Notes: generated by a model from the sequence alone, not told the origin. A DNA stretch of 64,000 nt from Aulostomus chinensis (GCA_037954235.1 JBBMOA010000007.1:19804457-19868456); one strand, 5' to 3'. Counted from the stretch's first letter, positions 1 to 23,351 are shown. A program made the numbers and translations.

Positions 1-210
1 GGACATGAGATTAAATTATACCAAGGCGCAAAACCTTTTGATTATTTAATTACCTTTCAGTTAGAGCCTGTGAAAAGGACAGGATCACAACTGCGAGCGT
101 GCTGAATTATTAAAGCATCTTTGTGTTATCCTCTTGGCAATCCCCCCCCCCTTGCTTCTTATATGATGCATCTAAGCCACTACAGAAATCAAACCTTAAC
201 TGTGCAACAA

Positions 211-234
211 AAGAGAGAGAGAGAGAGAGAGAGA
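211..234. repeat. (GA)n microsatellite
   Basis: Twelve uninterrupted GA units within the upstream rora intron. Confidence 0.9.
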
Positions 235-2940
235 AGCTTTCTCCACTTTACGTGCAAGCTAGGCACTTGGCTGTGCATCTAAATTTTTCGGGAGCTAGTG
301 TTAACTCTATATTTGGATTCCACTGGAGTGGATTAAGGATTCTTTACTGCAAACCCACGGGATTCTCGGAGACATAAAAGAGGAGACTGTTTGCATCCAT
401 GCTATACAAATAATTGCAGGTTTCAAATCGAGTGTAATTTCAAGCACCAAGCTATATGGGAGAGTGTGGGCTTTGATGTACAAATCCACAATTCATGGGG
501 GATTAGCACCCCAAAGGTTAGCAGTTGCTAATTACAGGAGATTGGTTATACATATCTAACAAGGCAAGGAGACAGCCTTAATAAATGTGAGGATTCATCA
601 GGAACAAGGATAAGCGGTTGTGATAAGCGGACATGTATTTGAATCACCACGGATTGATACCCTGTAATGCCCCTCTTCATGCAGGAAATGGAAAGAAGCA
701 CCGTCTCCTCTATTGTCTTTACCTTGTGTGATATGCGATTCACAAGATGCATTTGTGGCTGCAGATTTGTGCAATCATATAAATTAACCTCTCAGATATT
801 ATTCCTGTGTCTCTTACACTGCAGAGATTTCTCTTTTACTGTATTTTGCTTGCAGCGTTCAGTGCTGCATTACCATAATCCTTGGTTCCTTTCCACAAAC
901 CACCACTGGCTAAATGAATCTATTATTTTAGCCCGGAGCCCAAAAGATGCAACAAAATGCAATGCATTGACTTGAATGAAACTTGCGATAAGCTGCACAT
1001 TTTCTCCATGATAGCCTGTCGACAACAGGCTTTTCGCCCACAGTTGAAAGAGGAGCAGTGCACTTGACCTTTAATAATCTGATTGTGTAAGCTTAAACGC
1101 TGGTATCAAACTGTAAAACCTTTACAAGAAAGATCATATTTCAATTCTGCACACAGTCATTAAGTCAGTTGGATCTGACCTGCAGTCACAGACCTGGCCA
1201 GTGTGGCCTTGTGTTTTTATATGGCCCTAAATTAAACATGTCCGAACCAAGTCAGGCACTTGCTCCGCCACAGGAAATGCTTTTTCATCTCCTAATGAAT
1301 GTGCCTGAGGGGGTCCCACAGGGGGCTCCACTTCACCCCTCATTAGGCAGGGTGCTGCCTCTTCCTTCATGCTGTGGAGCAACCTCCTGGAGAGGGGCCT
1401 CCCACTTCATCTGAACGTCCCACGCTCCCCTGCCCTGGACTGGTGGATTGCACTGCTCACCTCGTCTCTATCTCTCCTATGTGTCTATCTCTCCACTCCT
1501 TCGCCTGCCTCACAAGGCAGCTCGCCTTATTGCTGCAGACCAGGGATGAGGGGAGAGTCCGTGGTCCTAATGTCATTTTAATGGCCTTGTTTGGTCTGCT
1601 GTGGTTGTGATTTATTACTACACACACCTCTAATGTTCTCCTAGATGTCTGTCTTTCTCGCAGCATGTGAAAGGTGGTACTGTTTGAGGACTAAAACTAC
1701 ATTGATAATGCTGTCACTGTTTTCTCAGACAGACGTGGGCTATGACTGGTTGTGAGGGGATGACGTGCTCTTTAGTGTCCATGTTAGCAAAGGGCAAACA
1801 GGAAGGACCAGGAATAGCAGAGGAACTGTGAAGGACTCGATGTCCAAGTGGCTCCTAGTCCCAGTGTCCAAGTGCAGCGCTGTGTATATCCACTCTCATG
1901 TGGAAAGTATTGACAGCTTCCTGTCCCTAATGACGCAACAAAGCACGGACAATTCCTGGTTGTTGTGAGGCAACATAAAGGGGGATATACTGGCAGTCAG
2001 CTGACTCCCAGAGCCTTTGCATGGAGGCAGAACAGGCTGGAGAGCTGATTATTCCAGGGCTTTTGGGATGGCTTTATGCAATCATTAATCTTGGCACTTG
2101 TTTATTTGTCTGGGATTAGAGCATCACAGCGCATTCACCGGCAGTCAGAGAAGCTAGTTCACCAAAAGGTAGCAACGAGGACTCGGGCCTTCAACTGTAA
2201 GCAAAGCGTGCAAGAAGGGAAGCATGCTTTGCGCATGGCTGCTTAATCCTGCCATGTTAAACAAAACCAGGCCAGTGTTTGTAGGACTATGAAAACAGCA
2301 GTGCAGGGGAAATGTGCCCCACACACTGCAAGCAGTCTGTGAACTCTGTGTGGCAGTAGACACTCCTCGTGCACCCCTGTCTAGGAATGCCTTTCATACG
2401 GTCTGTTACAACTGGAGGAGAGGGAGGGCGACCATGGAGTAGCTCAGCAGCTCCTCCGCAGTCAATGCAGAGTTTATCATCCCTATTGCTGGTTTAAGTC
2501 TGAATGTTAAACATGTCTTTTAATGTGTGCTTTGACTGCAGTTCATCTGAGTGTAGCAATTAACACATCACAGTTACATGTTTTCGTGTGTGCACTGTAC
2601 CTTTAAGTATGACTAACTCTTAATAAAAGAAAGCTATAAATCGCCTCGGCCAACTTCTCATGGTCTGGATACTGCCAAGGGCAAAATCATCCAACAGATT
2701 GATTTCTTTAAATGCCTTGCAAATACCATCGCAAGCAAATATTTAAAATGGTCACAACCATTTGATTGAATTTTAATCATTTTGCACGTGGAGGATAAAT
2801 GATGCATGATGGAAGTGTTCATAGGCACTTAGACACTCATAGCTAAGGGCAATGTGATTAGATAATGGTTCTGTCTCACTTTAATTTGTTGTCTGCACCT
2901 GAAAGCGAGGGCCAGAATGTCTTTGAAGGCTAAATACCCG

Positions 2941-2955
2941 TGTGTGCATGTGCGC

Positions 2956-3013
<58 letters not shown>
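2941..3013. repeat. (TG)n microsatellite with GC interruptions
   Basis: About 73 bp of alternating purine-pyrimidine sequence, starting TGTGTGCATGTGCGCGCG and becoming almost pure TG with one GAG break. Confidence 0.9.
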
Positions 3014-4040
3014 ACCTGAGGCTCACATGAGGAGGAAACAAAAGTGGTGCTGGTAAAAAAACAAAAACAAAACAAAAGACTGAGCCCAGCAAAACAGGCT
3101 CTTTGAGAAAACCCCATGACACCGGTGCTCCGTGGAAAGGTTGGTAGCCTCTAGTTTCAGTTTTATCAAGCTGTGGATCTTTGAGCAGCAGGATTCAGTA
3201 TCCCGGCTAATGTAACAAGGCTCATTTGTCTCAATCACACGTCCCTGGAAGTATCGGATGGCCATTGATGTCATTCATCTTCCCTGTCCTTGCCCGTTCT
3301 TTCGCTCAACTGATGAAAACCCAAGACCTTCAAGCAGAATGGCAGAGACGCTGTAAAAACTGCTCATCAGCCCAGCAGTCAAAACTGTTGAGGAACTGGG
3401 GTGCTTACTGAGTTGGAGCTCCAAAACATCAACAGATCACATCCACTTAAGAAAATGTTGTGCTTTGTCACCAGAATTAACTTCAAGTAGGCCTGTTGGG
3501 GTTTTTTTGTTGTTGTTGTTTTGTTATGTTTGTTTGGGGGGTTTTTGGACAATAGTCAGTAAAAGATAATGATTGTTCTTCTCATTGCAAGACCATGTAC
3601 CACCACCAGCAGTGTTGCTCTGCTTGCTTTCACGTGCAGGGTTGCAGAGTTTTGGGTGACATTTGATCTTGTATCAGTGTGAGCAGAGTCAAAGGTGAAA
3701 CTATTCTCCTTCATCATGTCCACTTTGTTGTACAAAGCCGGAACGACAGTTTGGAAGATGAACATTTTCTTTGTCAATTCTTAAAAACTATGCTGTAAAT
3801 TTTTAAATGCAGATTCTTTTTACTCATGTTGAATGGTTTGTTCAGTTGTTTATATTGCGTCGACATCTCGACTCCTTAATCTTGGTGAACACTCTTCTCC
3901 TTTCCCACTTAAAGCCCAAATTCTCCCACACCGAAGCTTTGGAATGAATCTTGAACCCAAATGGTCTGCCAAACGTTCTGTTTGGAATTATGCTATCATT
4001 AGGCAAATCTCCTATAAATCTGGAGAGATAGTATCTTCAC

Positions 4041-4074
4041 GCGTGTGCGTGTGCGTGTGCGTGTGTGTGTGTGT
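4041..4074. repeat. (GTGTGC)/(GT)n microsatellite
   Basis: Short GTGTGC units followed by GT units in the upstream rora intron. Confidence 0.85.
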
Positions 4075-5944
4075 AAGGCGAGCTGCAAATGAGAGGACAG
4101 AAGCAGCCTGACTAGCAAAGACATTCGTCTCATTTATTTTTATGTAAACAGCACACGGTTAAAAAAAACAAAACAGGCAATATCATGGTCAGCATAAATC
4201 ATTTTATTATTATCAAGGTCAGTCTATATTTATCGTACCATATCTCCATAATTATTGTTACAGGTCACACCTTATCTGAAGCAAACAGATCTGTCAGTGG
4301 TGAAAAAGTGTGCTATTAAAAAGGCGTGGTAAGTTTTGGTTGTTAGCTTCATTTTATCTCTCAATCAAAAAGCCTCTGTATAAAAAAATATAAAAGTTTA
4401 ATTTAGTTGAAGGTATTAAAGCAAATGTAGCTGTGAGCAAGTGAGCCTCTGCACAAAGAGGGAATATTAAAAATGAATCAATATGATTTGAAATAATTGG
4501 GATTTCGTAAATGATACATTTTCCCTACAATCTGATATCTATTGTATTAGTGATAACTTGAAATGAGTCGCCTCGGTGTATTTAATAAATTTAGGGGTGC
4601 AGGCGAACAGCATCACGGTGTGAAGCTCTGAGCAAACCAGAAATTGATTTTAAATGTTGTGGTATAAAACTCATCACGTTATCCATTAACACTTGTGCGG
4701 CGTCCCCCAGCACAGCTGATGTCAGGTCATATGGAAATACTGACTCGCGCCGTCGCTGCAGGCTTATGCTGAGCTTCCCTCTTAGATGGAGCAAATCACG
4801 ATCATGATTACTATCTGGCCCGTGCAGCCAGTCTGCGTTGTCTGGAAACATGTTTTGCTAAGGAGACCACAGAGGGACAATTACTGTCAGCTGAACTATT
4901 CAGCCTGCTCTCCATGTGTGTTCTGGCTGCGTGCCTAAGACCCACTGACCCTGAGCAGCAGCATGAGATGAGGCCTCCAGCCTCCCTCGTCTTCCCTCCC
5001 TCACAGTCCCACCACCCACCCCAACCCTTTTTACTTTTCCCCAATATCCACCATAACTGAGGCACCCAAATATACACTTTGAAAGTGTTTAAAATACACA
5101 CGTAATAAGTACATGTACTCTGTCAAGCTTCAGGGCAAAAAAAAAAAAAAAGACCATGCAGGAAATTGTATGGATGTAAGTTTTGATTTCTTTGTGTGAA
5201 ACAGTAGAAATATCCTGTTCAAAAAACCCGCAGCAGGATTCTGGTTGTCTTACAGAAATGCATACTAATACAGCAATTATAGGAGGAAGAAACTTACACA
5301 GTGTGGCGGTAGCAAACTCCCCGGTGTAATGGTACAAGGCTCTTTGTTGTTATGTAAAGGTTTCTGCGTGTAATTGCTGTGGATGTTTTTGAAGGATTCT
5401 TCATTTATGTATTATTGTGTGTTTCTAAAAAAGCCTCCCGGGCTGCTGTCCCTGAAGGAGATGAGGGGTACTATACCACCAAAATCAAGGCTTTCACTAT
5501 TGCATGCACTCACGCGAGTGGTCAGCCTGAAGGCTTCAGAAGCATCACATGATCCTCAGTTAAATCTTAAAATTCCAAAAGCAGCTCCTGCGCCAGTCAA
5601 TCAGTCGGCCCTGTGTGATTTCAGCCTCAATGATTTTGAGTTTCGGTGCATCTCAGTGCTTTCTGCACCATTGTAGGAGTAAAGCAAACAATGCACGTGA
5701 AACTCTGACTCCAGATTCCTATTTCCATTCAAAAAAAAAAGGAAAAAAAAACTGATCAGGATCAAATTCCATGTTATGAAAGGCCCAACCAAATGATATA
5801 AATAGTTAGACAAAACATTTGAAACACCTTTTTTTTTTAACTCTGCTCTCACGGCTCACTGCAGAATTCATAAGTGAGTGCTGTCTACAGATTTTATTTT
5901 GCCATCAAAGTAAACAGCGTGAGCTTTTCTCCCTCCTGGCGCAC

Positions 5945-5946
5945 AT

Positions 5947-6014
<68 letters not shown>
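5945..6014. repeat. (CA)n microsatellite
   Basis: About 33 uninterrupted CA units, one of the longest pure tracts in the window, so probably highly polymorphic. Confidence 0.95.
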
Positions 6015-6017
<3 letters not shown>

Positions 6018-7090
6018 TGAGGGGTGTGCCCTCCGGTCCCCTGCACATGGGCACAACTTAACTTGTCACTGCAGTCACAGACGAAAATAAGGAGAGGTGG
6101 GAGAAGATGGGTAGAGGTAGGTAAGGAATGATGGGGAGAGAGAGAGAGAGGGTGATATCAGCTCAGGTGGGGCAGACGAGGGAGGGGAAGAGGAGTGCCG
6201 CACACATGCTACCCTTCATCGTGCTCGTCTGCTCGGTAAACCCAGGCTTTTGTTGTTTCCCCTAGAGTGCAAGCGTGCAGACTCCCAGTCAGGAAGCTCG
6301 TCAATCTTTGCCACAACAACACATAAATTAATGCCCAAATTACTGCTACGCTGGTGGAGAAAGAGACATGGAGAGAGAGATGTCTTGTGCTGTGGTTTGG
6401 GAATACATCTTCCCCTCTCTTGCTACCCCCTCATAGAGGGTGTCAGAATGCACTTCAATAAAACAGTCAAGTAAATACAGTGAGAGACATGCAGAGGGAA
6501 GCACTGCTTTGTTGTACAGGCATCTGGAGTTGGGCAGTGTTGAAATATTAATAGGCCTCACACACAAACAAACACAGAGATGTACGCATGAGTTCATCCA
6601 AAAAGCAGCCCAGGGCAACGGTCCAGACCTGAGCTTAAGCAAAGTCACAGTAGCGCTGGTATGAGGGAAGAGAGCATTTTCTGAAAAGGAAGTCAAATAT
6701 AGCTGGTTTTTCTAAGTGAAGGTGGATCAAAGCTTATGCAGCTAAATGATTGAGAGGATTTAACAAGACGCAGCATAGAGACATCAAAATGTGTCAATTA
6801 TGTCCTCCCCTAATCCCCATGGTCCCAATATTTTTGATGACTTCAGCATGTTTATAGGTTGAATCGAATCTGTTTAAAATGATGATACAGAGTTTTGGTC
6901 TGCAGGTGAATTTTTTTTTTCATGCTACAACTCAGGCAAATGCCATTAGAGCAGCTCTCTGTGTGTAATATGCCAACTGCCTCCAATCCCTAAACAAATA
7001 ACACATACTATTCCGCCTGTGTTCCGTGCCACAACTGTCCTTTGCCGCTGACATTCAAATAACCTTTCTTCTGCTGCAAAAATGGGAATA

Positions 7091-7098
<8 letters not shown>

Positions 7099-7146
<48 letters not shown>
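7099..7146. repeat. (AT)n microsatellite
   Basis: About 24 AT units preceded by a run of A; the tract is self-complementary. Confidence 0.9.
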
Positions 7147-7150
<4 letters not shown>

Positions 7151-7999
7151 TTATTGTGCAACTTCACATGACAGCAGAGCCCTGGCAGATGAAAAGAGGC
7201 AGAATTCTGATTCTAGCTCTTGTTAGGCTGTCGTCTCTCTACAGCTAGATCTGACTGTCATGGGTATCTCTCTTAGAAAAGACTCTGTTTATCAACCGAC
7301 AGCTGATCTCCGCCGCCAAATGCCAAGTTCATGCAGCAAAATAGTTGCACATAAGGAAGGAGGAACATTCTCTGCTGCCTGTTTTGTACCTCCAGTGTGT
7401 GTGGTGTGTGTTGACCAAAATGCTGAGTTTTAAAGAAAATCAGCTTTTGTGTAATAGTCCGAAGGAAGCATGTGACCCTTTCTAAGCTTTTGTTTGGTTT
7501 GGTTACAAAATATTATGAAGTGAATGTATTAACCCGGCTTGTCTGATGAGAGAAGAATTGTTAATCTGCTCATAAATGCAGCGCCCTGTCCAGTTCCTTA
7601 CATAATCTCTGACATGAGCCCACTGGCTTGCGTCACCATCATTGACAGCTGTCATCACAACACTGCCAACACACACATGGAATGTTTCTTTTCTTTTTTT
7701 TAAATTCCATTTGCCTCACATGTGTTCTAACGTGTGAAAAATGCTATGTGTGTAGAGAACAATATATACAGATGCTTTGGTTCGGTACTGTTGGGAATTG
7801 TCACATAGAAGTGATTTAATGGTCCAATCAAGTAATGGGTTAAGCTCTCAGCATTATGACGGTGGCCTGTGCATGGGTCTGTAATGTAAGGGATAATCCT
7901 AATCCTTAAACGTTATGTCAGTAGTCCAAGAGTTCAGTGGGAATAGTTGACAGATTCTGACTAGTGATTCTCCATGTTTGCACAGAGTGTTTAGTGTGA

Positions 8000-8000
8000 C

Positions 8001-8034
<34 letters not shown>
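8000..8034. repeat. (AT)n microsatellite
   Basis: A second AT tract in the same intron, opening ATATACATAT and then pure AT. Confidence 0.9.
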
Positions 8035-8037
<3 letters not shown>

Positions 8038-11000
8038 AAAATAAGTTTGTGATGATTAAATAACAGGTCTTGGTTAGTGAATACCGTTTGTTTTGATAGA
8101 AACTAATTTCATTTCACCAGTTTGTCAATATACTTCACGGCTTTACATTTTTCATTATGTCTGCTGAATGTCGTTCTTCATCTGTAAATGAAGCAGAAAG
8201 GCATTTGTAGGGCATATGAAGGAAGTGTTCTGTCATACACTGTCTGTCTATGCAGTGCCTGTAATAAAATAAACTTGACAGGACCCCTGTAAGCTGTTAG
8301 TGTGCATTTGGCAAATTGTTGTGGGTGTTAACATTTAACTGTCAGTCTCCAGGTCTTTGATAATGTCGTGTAGTTTTAGCGGTGGGTTGATCTCGGGGCT
8401 TTAGAGAAGACAGTGAAGGGCACTGGGTGAACATGCAGAAGCCACGCCGCCCTATTGTACATGTGCTCTGAGTGACACGTCATCCCCTCAAAGGCCCTGC
8501 TAGTGTGGTGAATCAGTGCCCTTGAACTGCTCAGACACAGACAGACAAAGAACAAGCTTTAACATTCAGCTTGACTGCATTGTCCAAGACACCCACACCA
8601 GGCTGCAATGCTGCATACAGGACCTCTTCAGCCCCTGTCCTGCCCTTATGGTTATGCGTGTGGTGTGATTGTGTTGCAGTGTGATTTACACATAATCTTG
8701 GCGTCTCAGCAGGTGTCTTTGAAGTGGTCTGCTTGCAGAGGCCATCTCACAGTGCTGTGAGGAACGGCAGGATGCTGGGATGGGCTTTAGCATGGCTGCC
8801 CGTCTAACTGTGCCTGGCTTTGATGTCGTAAACAGAGCAGGCTGGGCTGGCTGGCAGGGAAGCGGGCAGGCAGGGAGGCAGGCAGGCGCGGTGAATGGGA
8901 TCAGTGGCACTGTGCTGGTCAAGCTCAAGCGGGCCAGCAGCTGCCTGTTTCACACCAAGAGGCAGTTAACACCGCAGCTCATGTCAATAGATATTGACTG
9001 CCAGATTGGGAGGGTTTATAAGCGCTGGCCTTTTTGTTTGACTGAGTCCCAGTGTGAATTCAATTGAAATCATTCTCAGTGTCTAAAGTGGAGCTGGAGA
9101 GGACTGCTTGCACAGTCATAGGAGATATACATTGACTTGATGTAGGTGACTTCATGGTGCATTTGATTTCAAATTTTATTCTCCTTGACCACCCTCCTCC
9201 CCCCTTTTGAAAGCAGCTTATCCCAGTGTGGAAATAACTGTATGTTCAGACTGAGGTCTTTTTCTCATACAAGGAATCACAGAGCCTGCCTCAGCCGGTC
9301 CAGAGACAAACCCTTTTTACTGTTGAGTGCACTGAGCATCCAGGGGCTTATGCAGCAGCAGAGTGAGAGGGTGTTAGCCGGTGAGGCTGTATCCACTCAG
9401 GACCTTCCTCCTGCAGATAGGGCTTTGTGAGGCATGCATGTGTGTGTATGCCCTGCCCGGCCTGGCACCTCCGTGCCCTGTCTCTACTCCCACTGCTTTC
9501 ACCTGATGTGGCACAGCCTCTGTCAGGCCTGAGCGAGCATCCAGCCAGCTTCGCTTCTTCAGGAGAGATGAAGGCATCTTACTGCTATTCTGTGGGGGTG
9601 GGGGAAGCTAGCAGCAGCCTAAGCCTGGAGCTATCAGAGACTGGAGCTCAGAGCCAAAAGCCTGTGGGCTGGATAGGGTGGGTGGAAGCTTGGCTTAACT
9701 TGGCAAGACAAGCCATTTAGCCACAGCCCTGCACTGCCACCCAATGGCTGGGGCCTGACACTACATCCCTCAGCTCTCCATAACCATAGCTAGTCATAAT
9801 TACAGCACGCTTCAGTTGTTGTGAGTGCATGTCAGAACAAATTATGTAAGTAATGAGGCTGAAAATGCTAAAGGAGTCGAAACACACTGCACTGCTAATG
9901 CTCATGCAGGGAGAACACAAAAACAAACAATAGAGTGCACTCATACAGAGAGAGACCTATCCGGAATAACGAGCAACTGTTCACAGTAAGGAAAAGATTA
10001 ATTATAAATTAACCCTCTCAGTTTGGTTGTCAAATCCCACCTCCTCCCTGAATTTCACCATAATCCGAGCCAACGAGGTGCAGTGCCCTCCATTGTATAT
10101 GAGAATCATAAATCGCAGGAGGTGTTGTCTGGAGGAGAATTAATCGTGCATGTTCTACTACTCCCTTCTGTTCATTTTCCTAAAATGTAGGCTAATTCCG
10201 TGTAAACATGGCCGGTCTTGTTGACTCCAGCAGTGCGAGGGGAACAGACACAGATTCCTGAATGAATAGAGTGTGGCTATTAGTTAGTGGATTAGAGGCT
10301 CTGTGTTAAGGGCCTCTCCCGGGCATGCCTCAGGGACAAGGACATTATCCACATGACACGTTACAGACTCCTCTGCAGCTGATTAAAATGAGCAGGGATC
10401 TCTGGATTGAACCAGAGTACAAGTACTTTTGATGTGATCAAACTAGAATAAAGAGGCTGGTTGTTAAGGTGTACAAGGGATATATGCAGCTTTTAGTCTT
10501 GGGAGGAGATAGTATAGACTGCTAGGCCTGGCTGGAGGCGAGAGGCTGATGTAACACTTTGACATAGTGAGTGTACCACTGCTTCTTAATTATTATCATT
10601 TTATTGCATCTTATTAAGGCAAGATCATGATACTCCTCTCCTAATTGGTATAGATACAGCTGTGCTCTGATTGGTTAGATGTGTGGCTGGTTGAGGAAAA
10701 ACCATAACATTGTGAGAAAATATCCCGCGGTGATATTTCCTCGATTTAGATCAGATAGTGGGTTTTCGTCTGGCGCTGCACTGCACTGTTGGCATGGCGG
10801 GACAGAGATGTTGGAGATGTGGAGGAGGGCTGTGAGATAGCGATCTCTTGGGGGGGAAGACAGACAGAGAGAGAGAGAGAGAGAAAGGGGAAGACTTGGG
10901 GAGGTAGAGAGGGATAGAGCATCGGTGGCTGCAGTGATTAAAAAAAAGCACTGAGCACAGAGGGATGAGCTGGGAGTTTTGTGTCTCTGATGTCTGTGTG

Positions 11001-11688
11001 TTCTGTCTGTTGTGTTGGCCTGTGGTCTACTCCTGAAGAGAAGGCCAACGATGGATGTGGCCTGTCGGTTCTATGCTTTTGCCCTCCATATTGGGTGAAT
11101 CACTGGCCTGTCATCAACTCCAAACCACAGCCGAACCTCCACTGAACACTTTCACCAAAGATGCGCTCGCAGTCGCCGCTGTGGCCACGTTCAGCACAGT
11201 AGCACACCGTGATTGTTTGTAGCCAGAATGCATTTACACATGCGTTTTTTTTTTTTACTTTTTTTGTCGTTTAAGACCCTTCATGAACCAACATGGAATA
11301 CATCTCCTCATGTGGCTAAATCAGCCTTTTGTCATTGCAAAGGTCCCCTATGAGGGTGTGTTTGTGTTTAGCTGGTCTTTTCCTTATGTAAGATCAGGAC
11401 GCTAATTGACACCAAATGTATATGGGCTGCTCGAAGGGACTTAAAAAGGCCTCCTTCCCTTATACGCACACACACACGTGCGCACACACACACTCATATA
11501 TAACTCTGTAAATATTCAGCTAATGCTCTGCAGAAGTGAGGATTCAAAAGCCAGCGGATGAGATGTTTTTAGCAGCACAGTACTCTTTCATGTACCAACA
11601 TGGATCCATGGTGAGGGTGTAGTACACTGACTTGTGACAGCAAAAAAAATGTTGATTTTTTTCTTTCATTTTCTTTTCTTCTCTGCAG

Positions 11689-20805
<9,117 letters not shown>

Positions 20806-21304
20806 CAGCCCTGCCAGGTGCCAGTGTGCCCACCGTAGGGGAATGTGGAGGAGGAATCTGAGACACTTTATTGGTGCCCTGCACAAACCAGAGCGGACAG
20901 ATGGCACGCTGTTCAACTTCTTCTTTTACATTGGAGGGGAGGGGCTAAGGGAGTTGATTCTCAAGGTTTACTTTTCTCAAATTTATTTCTCTTTGGAAGA
21001 CGCGTGAGACCCAACACCCAATGGGACGTGAAGAGGAGATAGGGACAAAAAAAAAATATTTCTGTCCAGTTGAACTTGACCTTCTTTTGCGCATTTCTAA
21101 GATGATTTCAATCATGCCTTCATTCATTTTTCACTGGTATTTGCTTCAGCATTATTGTGATTTATCTTTGCATCAGATAAAAAAAAAATAGTTGATGAGC
21201 CACTTTTTGGAGGTCCTGGCAACTTCTTCCAGTATGGCATAAATCCACGCCAGTATTACTTTTTTTAAGGTCACTCCTGACAAAAAGCACTAGCACCACT
21301 CAAT

Positions 21305-21322
21305 CCCCCCCCCCCCCCCCCC
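21305..21322. repeat. Poly-C run
   Basis: Eighteen consecutive C in the probable rora 3' UTR. Confidence 0.9.
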
Positions 21323-22413
21323 TTAACAAACTAACAAATGTGCACATTTTGGTCAAGTTCAGCAGTTTTCTCTTGTTTTCTTATGGATGCATTTGCTTGG
21401 AATGGAAACTCACAGCAACTTTGAGGGGAGGCTCTGTCGGCATGGTGATGCAATCGGCACCTCTCTCTATGGACAATCGTTTAAAAAAAAAAAAAGAAAC
21501 ATAGAATTCTGGTAATTCTAATGAAAACACAATGATTTTAGCTGTCAAAGACTCCATCCACCATCGTTGCATAGTGAAATCATGTAAGGCCATCTGCTAT
21601 TAATCCTTCTCTGGACAGGTGCCCTGCAGAAGCACAGGGTACCAACACAATGAAAAGGGTCCATTCCACCTGTTTTATAATGTACTACAGGGTATATGGT
21701 CATAAGTACTTACTATACAGAAAAAAGTAATGTTTATAGAATCTATTTTAAATAACATGTATGATATTAGTAGTTAGACCATTCTTAATTGTTGAATTGA
21801 TAAGGCACTTTTATTTACACCTTTCTTTAATTTAAGACTTGTATATTTACCTAGTGATGTGTTGCATGTGCACAAGAAATACAAGTTGAACCATGGTCAC
21901 AGAGGCTAGTCCTGGGGAGCTGTAGATGGTCTGGAAGTGTAAAGGCTGTCTGGATAGGATGGCTGGCGTCGCTGCTCGACGGTGAACAAAAGAGGCATGG
22001 ATGAGAAGGCAGGTCAGAGACATTCTATCGCCAGTTACCTCAAAAAAGAAAACAAAAAAACAATGACACCAGACGAAATGTAGCACACATAACAATAACA
22101 GCCAACAGACCTTAGTGCTTTTTTGTTTTGTTTTGTTTTATCTGCGTTCCAGAGAAATGCATCTTATTTTTTAATAAGAAACATTTGCAAACATCCAACA
22201 AACATTAGAGAGCATAGTCGGACTGCAAAGATCCCACCGTGACTGTAATCCAATTGTTCCATCTAGTGGAAGGTAAAAGATACAGCAACTGCCAGCAACC
22301 TTAAAACACATCCACCTCTTCTTAAAGGTTTTGAGTGGTTTTATTTTTTTTGTTGTTGTTTTGTTTTTGTTTTTTGAGTGACTTTATCTGCCTTCTCACC
22401 ACAGCCTCACCAA

Positions 22414-22467
22414 CCCCCCTGCCCCCCCCCCCCCCAACCCCACCCCACCCCACCCCACCCACCCCTC
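22414..22467. repeat. Poly-C / (CCCCA)n tract
   Basis: A long C run followed by repeated CCCCA units, in the probable rora 3' UTR. The complementary strand has many GGGG runs spaced by single bases. Confidence 0.9.
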
Positions 22468-22562
22468 CAGCAATGCAGGACAGAGGAAACAATGAAGGGA
22501 AAGTGAATATTCAAAGCCTTGTCTGGTTGTAAAGCTTCTATTTTTGTAACATGTTTTGGTTA

Positions 22563-22568
22563 AATAAA
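22563..22568 (+). terminator. rora: Candidate proximal rora polyadenylation signal
   Basis: An AATAAA hexamer lies 1.76 kb after the rora stop and is followed by GA-rich sequence. It is one of several candidates in the presumed 3' UTR and would give a shorter transcript. Confidence 0.3.
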
Positions 22569-23351
22569 CTCGAAGAAAGAGAACGAGGGCGAGGAAAAAG
22601 ATGTCAGGTAGCACTTAACTATATTCCCGCAATAATTAGACTAGCAGTTGTTTGTATGATTAGGGGAGAAACATAAAAATGGTAGGACAAGTGCTATTTT
22701 CAGAATGCTTTGTTGTTGTGCTTCTGTTTGTTGAGTGTGTCTTTCTTGTCAGTGTGGTAGTAAAGTGGTAGACAAAAAAAAAACAAAAAAAACCCTGGAT
22801 GTGCCAAACAGTAGTCGTTGCTTCCGCTTTCCAGTCTACTCGTCTATAATGTAGAATGGATTCCTAAGACATTCCAGCAATCTCAGTAGCGGCTTCTAGG
22901 AAAATACAACAAAAAAAAAGGAAAAAAAAAAAGATATCCCTTTAGAAACCCAACAAAGCATGTTAGCACATCTGTCACCAACCATGACATAGAATCCAGT
23001 TGTTTGTTGTTTGTTTTCTGTTTGCACACTATCATTCCTCTACCGTGCAATTTGTACAAGGTGTTAACGCCTTGTGCTGTCACCCCTCAGGGAAGAGTTT
23101 CTTTTTTTTTCTTTTTTAGCGCTTTCTGTTTTAGAGGACATTTGTTTTTGTTTGTTCATTAGATTATGTTTTGGTTTGTTTGTTTGTTTGTTTGTTTTTG
23201 TTCAGGGATCCTCCACGAGGAGTAGTTGAGATGAACATTTGAGAATTCATCACAGAGTTGAGTCCACTCTGCCCCAATGCTCGAAAAAATAAATAAAATA
23301 AAAACAACCATCATAGTCATTTACAATTCAGTTTTGCCAGTGCACAACAGT

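Larger units (their letters stand above)
1..11688 (+). other. rora: rora intron upstream of the zinc-finger 1 exon
   Basis: No open reading frame in this stretch resembles a known protein. I looked for a RORalpha4-type first exon (a short peptide joined directly to AQIEIIP) and did not find one, so the start codons and promoters of rora are probably upstream of this window. The stretch holds microsatellites near 211, 2941, 4041, 5945, 7099 and 8000, homopolymer runs, and unique AT-rich DNA. The part around 9960-10330 has clustered TAATTA and ATAAAT words and may be regulatory. Mammalian RORA also has very long 5' introns. Confidence 0.8.

Noticed and set aside
4213..4221. A perfect TCAAGGTCA extended half-site that could bind ERR/SF-1 or ROR-type receptors
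   Set aside because: A single 9-mer is expected by chance about once per 130 kb on two strands, and the 5' flank does not fit the full ROR element. No cluster was found.
5945..6014. Translated CA/TG tracts giving Thr-His or Val-Cys repeats
   Set aside because: These open frames are products of dinucleotide repeats and not genes; the same applies at the other CA/TG tracts.
1..11688. An isoform-specific first exon of rora (RORalpha4-like)
   Set aside because: I searched by eye for a short ATG exon ending in a split Ala codon with a GT donor and for the characteristic short peptide, and found none that fits.
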